This document shows, piece by piece, positions 43,506 to 53,191 of a DNA stretch of 64,000 bases. The stretch spans positions 986,001 to 1,050,000 of the forward strand of contig NZ_CP064295.1 of NCBI RefSeq assembly GCF_015476115.1, read 5' to 3'. A program made the translations under genes and the position numbers. Numbering within the stretch: the first letter of the stretch is position 1; the number at the start of each line of letters is the position of its first letter. The stretch is from Aegicerativicinus sediminis (GTDB taxonomy: Bacteria; Bacteroidota; Bacteroidia; Flavobacteriales; Flavobacteriaceae). The notes below the pieces were generated by a model that saw only the letters and a program-made list of their open reading frames with translations, searched no databases and was not told the origin of the DNA.

Positions 43506-45210
43506 TTAAAGCAGGTTTTAGATCCCTTAATTTTAGTTGCAAGGAAATATTGCCATTCCAGTCGTTTTCATCTATTGAATACACTGCTGCAAATTCCTGA
43601 CTGTTTTTGATAAGATCAATTTTATCACCTAAACCAAAACCTATTGCCGTGATGGAAGGCGAACTCTTATGTTTCACAACTACTCTTAAATGAGTTTTAT
43701 CTTCACCCACACACTTTCCATAACCAGTATCCTGCAATCCATTGGTCATGAAAACAGGGGTCATATTACCTGGGCCAAAAGGGGCAAATTGTTTCAATAT
43801 TCTATAAAATTTTGGATTGATTTCTTCAAGGTCTAAAGGACAATCAATTTTTATTTCTGGTGTTAATAAGGTTTTATCCAATGTTTCAGAAACGACTTTT
43901 TCGAAGGCTTTTTTAAAACTTTCATACTGCTCTTCCAATAAGGTTAATCCTGCAGCATATTTATGACCACCGAACTGCTCCAAAAAATCGCTACAAGCTT
44001 CAATGGCGTTATATACATCAAAACCACAAATAGACCTTGCAGAAGCAGCTAACTTATCACCACTTTTTGTAAAAACCAAAGTAGGACGGTAGTAAGTTTC
44101 TGTTAACCTAGAAGCCACAATACCTATGACACCTTTATGCCAATGTTCGTTATATACCACTGAGGTGTATCTATCCTGCTCATTTAATTGAATAATTAAT
44201 TCAAGAGCTTCTTCTGTTATTCTTTGATCAGCATCCCGTCGATCTGTATTAAACTTGTCAATTTCAGAGGCATATAGGGCCGCAAGATCAGGATCAGATT
44301 CTTTCAAAAGTGCAACCGCATGTTGTCCATGTTTCATTCTGCCAGCTGCGTTAATACGAGGGGCAATTATGAAAACAACATCGGTTATGTTTAATTCCTC
44401 TTTTTTTACATTGGCAATTAAGGCCTTAAGCCCAGTTCTTGGAGAAGAATTGATTACCTGTAAACCTAAATAAGCTAAAACCCTATTTTCACCGGTCATA
44501 GGAACAATGTCAGCGGCTATAGCAGTAGCTACCAAATCTAAATATGGTATTAGCTCATCAACCTGTCCATTGTTATTAGAATGTAAGGCTTGGATAATTT
44601 TAAATCCTACTCCGCATCCACACAGTTCTTTATAAGGATAAGAACAATCCGATCTTTGAGGATCCAATACCGCAACGGCGGCAGGCAAAATATCTCCCGG
44701 TCTATGATGATCACAAACAATAAAATCGATACCTAATTCAGAGGCATAGTTTACTTTGTCTACATCCTTAATTCCGCAATCCAATGAAACAATAAGAGAC
44801 ACCTCATTGTCTGATGCAAAATCGATTCCTTTAAATGAAACACCATAACCTTCATCATAACGGTCAGGTATATATGTTACAACCTCAGAAGTTAGAGATT
44901 CCAAATAAGTTGACATTAGGGCAACCGAAGTCGTACCATCAACATCATAATCTCCATAGACCATAATTCTTTCACCATTTTTGACCGCTTTCTCAATACG
45001 GGTAACAGCCAAATCCATATCCTTCATTAAGAAAGGATCATGAAGATGTTCAATTGATGGTCTGAAAAATAATTTTGCATCTTCATAAGTTTCCACCCCT
45101 CGCTGAACCAACAATCGGCAAAGTTTTTCATCAATTCCTAATGAATTTTGAAGAGATTTTACTTTTTGTGGGTCGGGTTGTGGCTTAATAGTCCAACGCA
45201 TAGAAACCAT
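43498..45210 (-). CDS. recJ: Single-stranded-DNA exonuclease RecJ
   Basis: 570 aa; ATG at 45210 or, three codons later, at 45201. The DHH-family motifs are all visible: YGDYDVDGTTSVALM (motif I), SLDCGIKDVDKV (II), VCDHHRPGD (III) and the DHHA1 tail FGGHKYAAGLTL. RINAAGRMKHG is the usual link. It degrades ssDNA 5' to 3' in recombination and mismatch repair. The gene is the first of a recJ-MFS-hexosaminidase leftward cluster. Confidence 0.95.
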   Translation of the reverse strand: MVSMRWTIKPQPDPQKVKSLQNSLGIDEKLCRLLVQRGVETYEDAKLFFRPSIEHLHDPFLMKDMDLAVTRIEKAVKNGERIMVYGDYDVDGTTSVALMSTYLESLTSEVVTYIPDRYDEGYGVSFKGIDFASDNEVSLIVSLDCGIKDVDKVNYASELGIDFIVCDHHRPGDILPAAVAVLDPQRSDCSYPYKELCGCGVGFKIIQALHSNNNGQVDELIPYLDLVATAIAADIVPMTGENRVLAYLGLQVINSSPRTGLKALIANVKKEELNITDVVFIIAPRINAAGRMKHGQHAVALLKESDPDLAALYASEIDKFNTDRRDADQRITEEALELIIQLNEQDRYTSVVYNEHWHKGVIGIVASRLTETYYRPTLVFTKSGDKLAASARSICGFDVYNAIEACSDFLEQFGGHKYAAGLTLLEEQYESFKKAFEKVVSETLDKTLLTPEIKIDCPLDLEEINPKFYRILKQFAPFGPGNMTPVFMTNGLQDTGYGKCVGEDKTHLRVVVKHKSSPSITAIGFGLGDKIDLIKNSQEFAAVYSIDENDWNGNISLQLKLRDLKPALNE

Positions 45211-45268
45211 AAATATTAGGGCAAAAGAATAGCCCTATAAAAGTAATAAGAATGGTAAAGAAATAATG

Positions 45269-45691
45269 CTACAGTTGGTGGTTTTCTATTTGAATATTGA
45301 TAGTTGCAAAATTCCTGAACATTGTCATTACACCACAATATTTGTTTACCGATAAATCCACAGCTTTTTCAAGCTTACTCATATCTAGATTGTCCCCATA
45401 AAAATGATAGGTTAAATCAACAGTGTGATAAATAGCTGCGACATCATCGGTTAAATGCCCTATAGTATCAATGGAGAAGTCTTTTAGGTCTACACGCATT
45501 TTCTTCAAAATGAAAATTACATCCAAACCGGAGCAACCTGCCAAAGAAGACAACATCAAAGCCTTAGGGCGCAATCCTTCGCCAGAACCACCCATCTCTG
45601 TTTTAGTATCTATATTTAAGGTTAAGCCGCTAGGGTTATCCGATTCGAATAATGTATTTCCCTTCCACTTAGTGACCACTTTATTTTGCAT
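45269..45691 (-). CDS. OsmC/Ohr-family protein
   Basis: 140 aa. LAGCSGLDVIFILKK carries the first redox Cys (Cys53) and VNKYCGVMTMF the second, the peroxidatic and resolving pair of OsmC-type thiol peroxidases. GSGEGLRPKALMLSSLAG is the usual helix start. It may remove organic peroxides. It stands alone between recJ and the SusC gene. Confidence 0.88.
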   Translation of the reverse strand: MQNKVVTKWKGNTLFESDNPSGLTLNIDTKTEMGGSGEGLRPKALMLSSLAGCSGLDVIFILKKMRVDLKDFSIDTIGHLTDDVAAIYHTVDLTYHFYGDNLDMSKLEKAVDLSVNKYCGVMTMFRNFATINIQIENHQL

Positions 45692-45828
45692 TTCTAAAAA
45701 TTGAATGGTTAAAACTGCAAATTTAATAGTAATGAATGTTAAACTTTAATTTTTGTAACTTAGATTCAACTTTCCCCACGAATAATTTTTACTTTTAATT
45801 ATCTAACTCAATTTAATTTTTCAATTCT

Positions 45829-48800
45829 ATGAAAAAACTCTACACTTTTTTCTTAGTCTTTGCTTTTCCTATAACTCTAGTTTTCGCCCAAATGGCGGTG
45901 AGGGGAAAAGTAATTGACGAGACTGGAATGCCATTGCCCGGTGTGAACATTGTTATTAAAAACACCTCGCAAGGAACTTCGACAGATTTTGATGGAAATT
46001 TTCAAATTAATGCCAATCAAGGAGATATTTTGGTTTTCTCTTACGTTGGTTATTTAAAGCAAGAAATTACCGTATCTGAATCCACAATTAATGTAACCAT
46101 GCAACCAGACGCTTCCGCCTTAGGCGAAGTAGTCGTAACAGCTTTTGGTATTGAAAAGGAACAGAAATCCTTGGGGTATTCTGTAACACAACTATCTGCT
46201 GAAGATGTTGAAATTCCAGGCAGTACAAACCCATTTGCCTCAATCCAAGGTCGTGTTGCTGGGGTTCAAATCAATCAAACTTCTGGGACCTCAGGAGGAG
46301 GAGTGGACATTTTAATACGGGGTGTAACCTCCATTGATCCAAACCGAAGTAATCAACCCTTGATTATAGTTGACGGTATTGCATTGAATAATGATACCTT
46401 TGCGGGTAATGTTTTACCTAGTTCAGGTTCTAATTCACCCAGCAGTCGTGAACAATTCGCATTTTCAAACCGGGCCGCAGATATCAACCCTGATGACATT
46501 GAAAGCTACAGTGTGTTAAAAGGAGCGGCTGCAACTGCACTTTATGGAATTAGAGCTGCAAATGGAGCGGTTATTATAACAACCAAAAAGGGAAAACAAG
46601 GTAAGGCTAAAATAAATCTCTCGGCTTCTACAAGTTTCAGGAAGGTAAACAAAACTCCAGACAGACAGACTTTATATCGTGAAGGCTTTGCAGGTTTACC
46701 TAGGACACTTTACGACCCAGATAGCGAAACAGGATTTAATCGTGTTCAACAATCAACCTCATTTTATTCATGGGGGCCTTTATATTCTGATGATTCAGCA
46801 ACATTGTCTAATGGCGATGTTATTGACTTAAGCAATGATCGATATTATGATCCTTATGAGCTTTTTAGAACAGGAGTAAATAAAGAGGTCAATTTTAATA
46901 TAAGTGGAGCTTCAGAAAAGTTAAATTACTTTTTTTCTGCAGGAAAAAATTCTGATGAAGGTATACTACCAAACACAGATTATGACAAAACTACCTTACG
47001 CTTTAATGGTGGATTTCAGGCTACTGACAATTTCAACATTAAAAGTTCAATTGCATACACAAAATCTGGAGGAACTAGAGCCATATCGGGTGATAAATCC
47101 GTATTAAGTTCACTCTATTATTTTAGTGGCACTTTCCCTATAAATGATTACCAAAACCCAGATGGGTCCAGAAGAGATTATTCTTTTGGAATTATTGATA
47201 ATCCAAGATATCTAATGGAAAAAAGTGCATTAACTGACGATGTTGATCGATGGGTTGGCAATGTTTCTTTTGGATGGCAACCGCTCAGTTGGCTGGATGT
47301 GAATTACGCAATCCAAATGGACAATTATACTGATAGTAGAAATAGATATGCTCCACCCGATACAGACGTAGGATCTCAGGTTGGAGGATTTGTTCTAAAC
47401 CAAAATATAGTATTTAATGCCATAGAATCAAACTTTTTGGTAACTGCAAGCCATGATATTTCTGAAGATTGGAGTGCCTCTCTAACCTTAGGTCATCAGC
47501 TGACAGATACTGAAAGAAATTATACGGAGGTTCGAGGAGAAACACTGAACATCCCCGGGTTAAATGAGCTCGCCAATACAATTAACATTTTTGCCAATAA
47601 TAGTGATGTCCGTTTAAGAAATATGGGGGTTTTTGGAGAACTCAAGGTAGATTTTAAAGATCAATTATTCCTAACCGTTACAGGTAGAAATGACTGGCTA
47701 TCAACCTTGCCAGCTTCAAACAGATCATTTTTCTATCCTTCCGTAAGTGCGGCTTACAATTTTGCTTCCTTAATTGAGGATAATGATATTTTAAGTTATG
47801 GAAAGTTACGAGCCTCATGGGCTGAAGTAGGGAAAGGCCCCCTTTTCGGGCAAATTGGTGACTTTTTTGTAAACGATGCTGATTTTCCATTTGGAGGCCA
47901 AGGAGGATATTCTTCCGACACCAGCAAAGGTGATCCGAACATTGTGCCAGAAACAACACAATCTTTCGAGATAGGTACAGATTTGAGGTTTTTCAAAAAT
48001 CGCATACGTTTAGACTATGCTTATTATAAAAGTAAAGTTAACAATCAAATATTCAGCGTTGGAACTGCTTTTTCATCGGGAATTTCAAGTTATGTTAGGA
48101 ATGCTGGAGATTTTGAAACGAGTGGACATGAATTACTTATAAGTGGTGATATTATACGAAATCAAGATTTACGTTGGGAATTAATCGTAAACTGGTCCAC
48201 AAGCGAAGGGAAAGTTTTAGAGTTGCCTGATGACGTTGAAAGTGTAGTTTTTGCAGATTCCGGTTTCCCTGGTATTACTTCTGAGGTAAGAGAAGGAGAT
48301 GAAATGGGTAGTATCTATGGGTATACATGGGAATACCTAGATGGACAAAGGTTAATTTATGATGATGGGTTCCCAAGAATAGATTTTTCCGAACGGAAAA
48401 TAGTGGGGAATGCATTTCCAGATTTTATTGCTTCTCTAGGAAACAATCTACATTATAAAAACTTTGATTTCAACTTCTTATTGGAATGGAAAAAAGGCGG
48501 CGACCTTTATGATGCAGGGCGCAGAAATTCAATAAGAAATGGAGTGCCACAATCAACCCTTACCAGATATGAGGATGTCGTTTTAAGTGGAGTTAATTCT
48601 TCTGGGCAGCCAAATACTACACCTGCATACATAGATGAAAATTATTATAGAAGTTCAACAATATATAATAGAGCTTCAGAAATTTTAGTCTTTGATGCAT
48701 CCTGGGTAAAACTTAGAAATATTGGGGTGACTTATAATTTTGGGCCTAAGGTTTTAGAGAAACTAAAAATAGACCGTTTAGGATTAAATGTTAGTGCTCA

Positions 48801-48942
48801 AAATATCCTAATATGGACACCTTTTGATGGTTATGATCCTGAAGGAAACCAATATAGTGCGGCAAGTAATGTTTATGGATTTACTGGCTTAAATGTTCCA
48901 TTGGCAGAAAGCTTTTCATTTGGAGTGAATTTTGGATTTTAA
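45829..48942 (+). CDS. SusC/RagA-type TonB-dependent outer-membrane transporter
   Basis: 1037 aa. A signal peptide (about residues 1-20, ending VFA before QM) is followed by a carboxypeptidase-regulatory-like domain (GKVIDETGMPLPGVNIVIKN). A TonB-box-like segment (VVVTAFGIEKEQKSLGYSVT) comes next, then the plug with GVTSIDPNRSNQPLIIVDG and GAAATALYGIRAANGAVIIT (SusC hallmark). The beta-barrel continues to a C-terminal Phe. It imports an oligosaccharide or peptide with the SusD partner. The 11-bp gap to the SusD start codon makes an operon. No enzyme gene flanks the pair, so the nutrient cannot be guessed. Confidence 0.95.
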   Translation: MKKLYTFFLVFAFPITLVFAQMAVRGKVIDETGMPLPGVNIVIKNTSQGTSTDFDGNFQINANQGDILVFSYVGYLKQEITVSESTINVTMQPDASALGEVVVTAFGIEKEQKSLGYSVTQLSAEDVEIPGSTNPFASIQGRVAGVQINQTSGTSGGGVDILIRGVTSIDPNRSNQPLIIVDGIALNNDTFAGNVLPSSGSNSPSSREQFAFSNRAADINPDDIESYSVLKGAAATALYGIRAANGAVIITTKKGKQGKAKINLSASTSFRKVNKTPDRQTLYREGFAGLPRTLYDPDSETGFNRVQQSTSFYSWGPLYSDDSATLSNGDVIDLSNDRYYDPYELFRTGVNKEVNFNISGASEKLNYFFSAGKNSDEGILPNTDYDKTTLRFNGGFQATDNFNIKSSIAYTKSGGTRAISGDKSVLSSLYYFSGTFPINDYQNPDGSRRDYSFGIIDNPRYLMEKSALTDDVDRWVGNVSFGWQPLSWLDVNYAIQMDNYTDSRNRYAPPDTDVGSQVGGFVLNQNIVFNAIESNFLVTASHDISEDWSASLTLGHQLTDTERNYTEVRGETLNIPGLNELANTINIFANNSDVRLRNMGVFGELKVDFKDQLFLTVTGRNDWLSTLPASNRSFFYPSVSAAYNFASLIEDNDILSYGKLRASWAEVGKGPLFGQIGDFFVNDADFPFGGQGGYSSDTSKGDPNIVPETTQSFEIGTDLRFFKNRIRLDYAYYKSKVNNQIFSVGTAFSSGISSYVRNAGDFETSGHELLISGDIIRNQDLRWELIVNWSTSEGKVLELPDDVESVVFADSGFPGITSEVREGDEMGSIYGYTWEYLDGQRLIYDDGFPRIDFSERKIVGNAFPDFIASLGNNLHYKNFDFNFLLEWKKGGDLYDAGRRNSIRNGVPQSTLTRYEDVVLSGVNSSGQPNTTPAYIDENYYRSSTIYNRASEILVFDASWVKLRNIGVTYNFGPKVLEKLKIDRLGLNVSAQNILIWTPFDGYDPEGNQYSAASNVYGFTGLNVPLAESFSFGVNFGF

Positions 48943-48952
48943 AAATTATGTT

Positions 48953-50431
48953 ATGAAATATATACAACTAAAAATATCATTGATTTTCATCGCCCTCGCC
49001 TTTTTGGGTTGTAGCGATGAGTATTTTGACGTGAACACGCCTTCAGGTACCGCTACGGAAGAACAATTAGAAATGGGAGACCTATTGGCACCTGTTATTC
49101 ATAGTTTTATGGAGGGAACGTATTCCGCAGAACAAGCCTTTGGAAATTACACCCAATATTTTGTAAGCCAAGGAGGTGGTGCGGTAGGTAGGACAGAAGC
49201 AGCTGGTCTTTGGGCCGAAATTTATTTGAAAGTATTACCCAACGTTAAGGTAATCAAAGAAAAAGCTGCAGCAAACGGGGCGACACATTATGATGCTGTA
49301 GGAAATATATTAACTGCAGCAGCTATAGGACTGGCCACAGATACATGGGATGATATCCCATACAGTGAAGCGAGTGAAGGACCTGAGAACAATTTCCCAA
49401 GTTTTGACAGACAAGAGGAAATTTACCAATCTATTTTTGCCTTGTTGGACAGTGCGATAACCTCCCTATCCCAACCCGATCCTTCACCTTTCAGTTTAAG
49501 CAAAGGGGATTTAATCTACGGAGGTAATTCTGATAAATGGTTAAGAGCTGCCTATACTTTAAAAGCACGATATCAATTACACCTCGTAAATAAAGGTTCT
49601 GTGTCGGCAAGCGAAGTTGTCACCACTATTCAAAATGGATTTATTTCGAACTCCGATGATTTCCAAATGTCTTATGACGACAAAAATATTAACCCATGGT
49701 ATTCCTTAGAAATATTAGCCCGAAATACAGGAAACTTCCATCATGACATTGCTAGTCAATTGGTAAGTAGTATGAATGGTGATTACTTTCCTTTTTCAGA
49801 TACTAATTTAGAAATCGACCCTCGTTTACCTGTTTTTGCAACTAATGAAGGAGATGATGAATGGAAAGGATTTGTAAGTGGAGGAAATGGGGAATCACCA
49901 GATGGTTCAGATGCCAATACGTTGTTTGTGGCTGATGGTTATTATACCCGGATTGATGCACCGCTAGTATTGATAACTTATGCAGAAGCCAAATTTATTG
50001 AGGCGGAGGCACGTTTCTTAGCAAATGGGGGCACCACATCTAGCACTGGCTCAACCTCAGAAGCATATAACGCTTATTTAGAAGGTATTAATGCAAGCAT
50101 GGACAAATATGGTGTTGATGGGTCTGAATATATAAATGATGGTTCTATATCAGTTGGTGCCGACAATTTGAGATTAGAACATATTATGAAGGAAAAATAC
50201 ATCCACAATTTCTTAAATCCAGAAACATTTTCAGATTTTCGAAGGTATGATTTTTCAGATGACGTATTCAGAGGTTTAACCATTCGCCTAGACAATGATG
50301 ATGTTGAAGAGGAATTTGCCGGACAGTGGTTCAGAAGAGCTGAATACCCTACAACCGAGCAAAATAGAAATAGTAATGTGGTAACTCCACTTTTTGAATC
50401 TGCTATTACACCAGTTTGGTGGGATCAATAA
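48953..50431 (+). CDS. SusD/RagB-type surface lipoprotein
   Basis: 492 aa from ATG 48953; the upstream TTG at 48932 lies inside the susC gene. Signal peptide with lipobox IALAFLGC, Cys at residue 20. YFDVNTPSGTATEEQLEMGD, then AAAIGLATDTWDDIPYSEAS and LRLEHIMKEKYIHNFLNPET, are typical SusD segments, with tetratricopeptide-type helices between. It forms a lid on the SusC barrel and captures the substrate on the cell surface. It is followed by a strong terminator. Confidence 0.93.
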   Translation: MKYIQLKISLIFIALAFLGCSDEYFDVNTPSGTATEEQLEMGDLLAPVIHSFMEGTYSAEQAFGNYTQYFVSQGGGAVGRTEAAGLWAEIYLKVLPNVKVIKEKAAANGATHYDAVGNILTAAAIGLATDTWDDIPYSEASEGPENNFPSFDRQEEIYQSIFALLDSAITSLSQPDPSPFSLSKGDLIYGGNSDKWLRAAYTLKARYQLHLVNKGSVSASEVVTTIQNGFISNSDDFQMSYDDKNINPWYSLEILARNTGNFHHDIASQLVSSMNGDYFPFSDTNLEIDPRLPVFATNEGDDEWKGFVSGGNGESPDGSDANTLFVADGYYTRIDAPLVLITYAEAKFIEAEARFLANGGTTSSTGSTSEAYNAYLEGINASMDKYGVDGSEYINDGSISVGADNLRLEHIMKEKYIHNFLNPETFSDFRRYDFSDDVFRGLTIRLDNDDVEEEFAGQWFRRAEYPTTEQNRNSNVVTPLFESAITPVWWDQ

Positions 50432-50444
50432 TTCAAATTTCACA

Positions 50445-50475
50445 TAAAAAAAGCCGCAATCAAGCGGCTTTTTTT
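50445..50475. terminator. Bidirectional intrinsic terminator
   Basis: AAGCCGC (50451-50457) and GCGGCTT (50464-50470) form the stem, with an A-run before and a T-run after. It serves both the susD gene (plus) and the BioF-like gene (minus), whose stop codon lies at its edge. Confidence 0.9.
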
Positions 50476-51502
50476 ATTCAAAATTGTTTAAAACCGTCAC
50501 CAATGTTTCGATGTCTTCTCTCCTATGATCAGCAGTAATAACAATCCTGCTAATTAAATTGGCTTTATCTGGATACCCAAATTGAGTAATCACCAATCCA
50601 TTCGACAAACAATGTTGATAAATGTTTGGGTTTTTAGAATAGATGACGGGGTACCTCTTGTTGAACGAAAAACCTCCAGTGTTCACAAAGGCAGCATCAA
50701 TATAACTTAAATGACTTTCAAGTAATTCTCTTTGATTTTCGTAAAGTTCTTGGCTATCTAGAAATGTTTGCAGTATTGCCGGGGCAGGACCAGAAGAAGT
50801 TACAAAATCTGGGGTTAATCCTATTTCAGAAACCAATTTTCCTGAACCTGCAATTAATCCTGCACCAATACCTAAAGCTTTACCCAAGGAGGAAACCATA
50901 ATTTTTTCTTTTATAATGGGATGATCTATGGTTGAAAAAATACCATTTCCGGACTTCCCTAAAATTCCAATACTATGGGACTCGTCAACAACTAAAATTA
51001 CAGATTTCGCTTTAGAAATCATTTCAAGAAAACTTAAATCAGTTTTTTTTACATGTGAACCTAAAACAGCATCTAAACAAATGACAATAGTTTCCTTAAT
51101 ATTATCAGTGAGCACAGAATTTAGTTTATTTTCAATAAAAAGTGAGGTGCTATTAGGAGCAATAATTGCTGGATGACTCCCAGGGTAATGAAAAAATTTA
51201 AGGTCTCTCCTTGAAAGAAAGCCCAAAACCATCTTTGCAGCCATAACACCTGCAGATGTAACCAAAGCATTTTCAGAGCCGATCTTTTTGGCCATGAAAT
51301 TCTCAAAATCTTGGTATACGCTTAATTGAATATTGGCCTTTCGAGAACTACCATAAAAAGTTCCCCAACGACCTAAATTATGTGCAAAACGTTCCTGAAA
51401 TTTCTTGTTTGTGGAAATCCCTAAATATGAAGTTCCACCGAAATATAGATAAGATTTGTTTTCGAAACTTATTGTTCTCCCAGGAAATGCTTCAATTTTC
51501 AT
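50474..51502 (-). CDS. BioF/KBL-like PLP-dependent aminoacyl transferase (alpha-oxoamine synthase fold)
   Basis: 342 aa, short for this family (usually about 390). The PLP lysine is Lys208 in VSSLGKALGIGAGLIAGS, and VVDESHSIGILG (Asp173, His176) holds the cofactor. GTSYLGISTN near the start is the substrate glycine loop. The start codon ATG shares one base with the stop of the epimerase gene (TAATG), so translation is probably coupled. The substrate is unknown; pairing with a dipeptide epimerase suggests amino acid or cell-wall peptide metabolism rather than biotin. Confidence 0.75.
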   Translation of the reverse strand: MKIEAFPGRTISFENKSYLYFGGTSYLGISTNKKFQERFAHNLGRWGTFYGSSRKANIQLSVYQDFENFMAKKIGSENALVTSAGVMAAKMVLGFLSRRDLKFFHYPGSHPAIIAPNSTSLFIENKLNSVLTDNIKETIVICLDAVLGSHVKKTDLSFLEMISKAKSVILVVDESHSIGILGKSGNGIFSTIDHPIIKEKIMVSSLGKALGIGAGLIAGSGKLVSEIGLTPDFVTSSGPAPAILQTFLDSQELYENQRELLESHLSYIDAAFVNTGGFSFNKRYPVIYSKNPNIYQHCLSNGLVITQFGYPDKANLISRIVITADHRREDIETLVTVLNNFE

Positions 51503-52521
51503 TATTCTGAATATAGGACCGCTCCAATTCCTGGTCTATCACTATAGTGTATTACGCCTTCTTCAAAGGTTACCCCATCAGCAATATCCTTTGCCAATAA
51601 TAACGGCCCATCCATATCTACATAATTTAAAAGTGGTAATAGATGAGCAATTGCTGATATACCAACTGTTGATTCGGTCATGCAACCAACCATAGTCTTC
51701 ATCCCAAAGGCCCTAGCCTTGTTAAGCATGTTATAGGCTGCGGTGAGTCCACCGCATTTCACAAGCTTCACATTTATGCCATGAAAATGCTCATGACATT
51801 TATCCACATCACCTTCCACCAAACAACTCTCATCTGCAATAATGGGTAATTCTGAATTTAAAAAAACTTCTCGATGGCCCTTCCAATTATTTGCTGGTAA
51901 AGGTTGTTCAATAAATTCCACTCCTAATGCTTTCAATACTTCGGAATTCTCAATCGTTTGGTTTACCGTCCAACCGCAATTCGCATCTACCCTAAACCTA
52001 GCATTTGTATGTTTACGCAATTCCCTTACAATGTCTAAATCCTTATCCGTACCCAATTTTATCTTATAGATTGGCCATTTGAATTCGGTTATTTTTTGTA
52101 CCATTTTTTCTACAGTATCAATACCTATAGTGTAATTGGTCATTGGATTTTGGGAAGGGTCTAACTTCCAATATTCATATAATTTAAGCCCTTTGTGTTG
52201 GGTAAATAAATCCCAATAGGCTAAATCCAAAGCACACAAAGCAAACATATCATCTTCCACTAAGACTTTAATTTCTTTCCAAAACAATTCTGGATTAATA
52301 AATTCCTGCAGGCCTTCTATAAAGGGCCTCGCTTTATTAATTGAAGCTTCTAAGCTTTCCAAAGTGGTTTTATAATAAGGATTAGCTGTTGTTTCACCAT
52401 AACCAGTATGACCACCCATACTTAAAACCACAATAAGAGAAGGCTGAAAATCATGTGATTCTCTAGAGATGGTAAACGTATGTTTCAACTGAAGATTGAA
52501 TTTTTTTATTTGAAGTTCCAT
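51502..52521 (-). CDS. Dipeptide epimerase (enolase superfamily)
   Basis: 339 aa from the ATG at 52521; a TTG at 52530 is less likely. The enolase-superfamily residues are present: Lys153-x-Lys155 in YKIKLG, Asp179 in RVDANCGW, Glu205 in FIEQPL, Asp230 in IADESC, and VKLVKCGGL as second base. The layout is that of L-Ala-D/L-Glu epimerases, which recycle murein peptides. Other dipeptides are possible. It is operonic with the BioF-like gene and divergent from the AhpD-like gene. Confidence 0.85.
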   Translation of the reverse strand: MELQIKKFNLQLKHTFTISRESHDFQPSLIVVLSMGGHTGYGETTANPYYKTTLESLEASINKARPFIEGLQEFINPELFWKEIKVLVEDDMFALCALDLAYWDLFTQHKGLKLYEYWKLDPSQNPMTNYTIGIDTVEKMVQKITEFKWPIYKIKLGTDKDLDIVRELRKHTNARFRVDANCGWTVNQTIENSEVLKALGVEFIEQPLPANNWKGHREVFLNSELPIIADESCLVEGDVDKCHEHFHGINVKLVKCGGLTAAYNMLNKARAFGMKTMVGCMTESTVGISAIAHLLPLLNYVDMDGPLLLAKDIADGVTFEEGVIHYSDRPGIGAVLYSE

Positions 52522-52557
52522 AGAATACAAAAAGAGGGCTTAAAAGTAATAAAATAA

Positions 52558-52565
52558 TACCTTTG
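52558..52565 (+). promoter_or_regulatory. Minus-7 promoter element of the AhpD-like gene
   Basis: TACCTTTG fits TAnnTTTG exactly. A transcript start near 52572 excludes the TTG at 52563 as start codon and supports ATG 52590. A matching upstream TTG at the right distance was not seen. Confidence 0.4.
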
Positions 52566-52589
52566 GAATTAACTCTAAACACTTCAATA

Positions 52590-53180
52590 ATGCCATTGGT
52601 TAATCCCCTTCCACCTGATTATGACGAAGAAACAAAGGAATTAGCAGAATTCTTCAATGAAACCTTAGGATTTTGTCCTAACTCAGTACTTACAATGCAG
52701 AGACGACCAGCCATTTCAAAGGCTTTTATCAACTTAAATAAGGCTGTAATGGCCAATGAGGGCCGAGTTACCTCCCCATTAAAAAGAATGATTGCCTGGG
52801 TAAGCAGCAATGCAGCTGGTTGTAGATATTGCCAAGCACATGCCATAAGGGCGGCAGAACGGTACGGTGCAGAGGCTGAGAAACTTGAAAACATTTGGGA
52901 CTATAAAACCCATCCCGCTTTTTCTGAGGCAGAACGTGCGGCTTTAGATTTTAGTTTGGCTGCCAGCGTTATTCCAAATACGGTAGACGAAAATATTAAA
53001 ACCAATCTTTATCTATATTGGGATGAGGGTGAAATTGTTGAAATGTTGGGTGTTATTTCGCTATTCGGTTATCTAAACCGCTGGAACGATTCTATGGCCA
53101 CCTCAATAGAGGAGGGCGCGGTTGAAAGTGGCAAACAATTTCTCGGAAAACACGGTTGGACCAAAGGGAAACACCAATAA
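52590..53180 (+). CDS. AhpD/carboxymuconolactone decarboxylase-like peroxidase-related protein
   Basis: 196 aa from the ATG at 52590. AGCRYCQAHAIRAAERYG holds Cys78, Cys81 and His84, the CxxCxxH redox site of AhpD-type proteins. ALDFSLAASVIPN and EIVEMLGVISLFGYLNRWND follow, as in the family. It is probably a thiol-dependent alkylhydroperoxidase-type enzyme. Single-gene transcript. Confidence 0.85.
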   Translation: MPLVNPLPPDYDEETKELAEFFNETLGFCPNSVLTMQRRPAISKAFINLNKAVMANEGRVTSPLKRMIAWVSSNAAGCRYCQAHAIRAAERYGAEAEKLENIWDYKTHPAFSEAERAALDFSLAASVIPNTVDENIKTNLYLYWDEGEIVEMLGVISLFGYLNRWNDSMATSIEEGAVESGKQFLGKHGWTKGKHQ

Positions 53181-53191
53181 TAATACACAGA

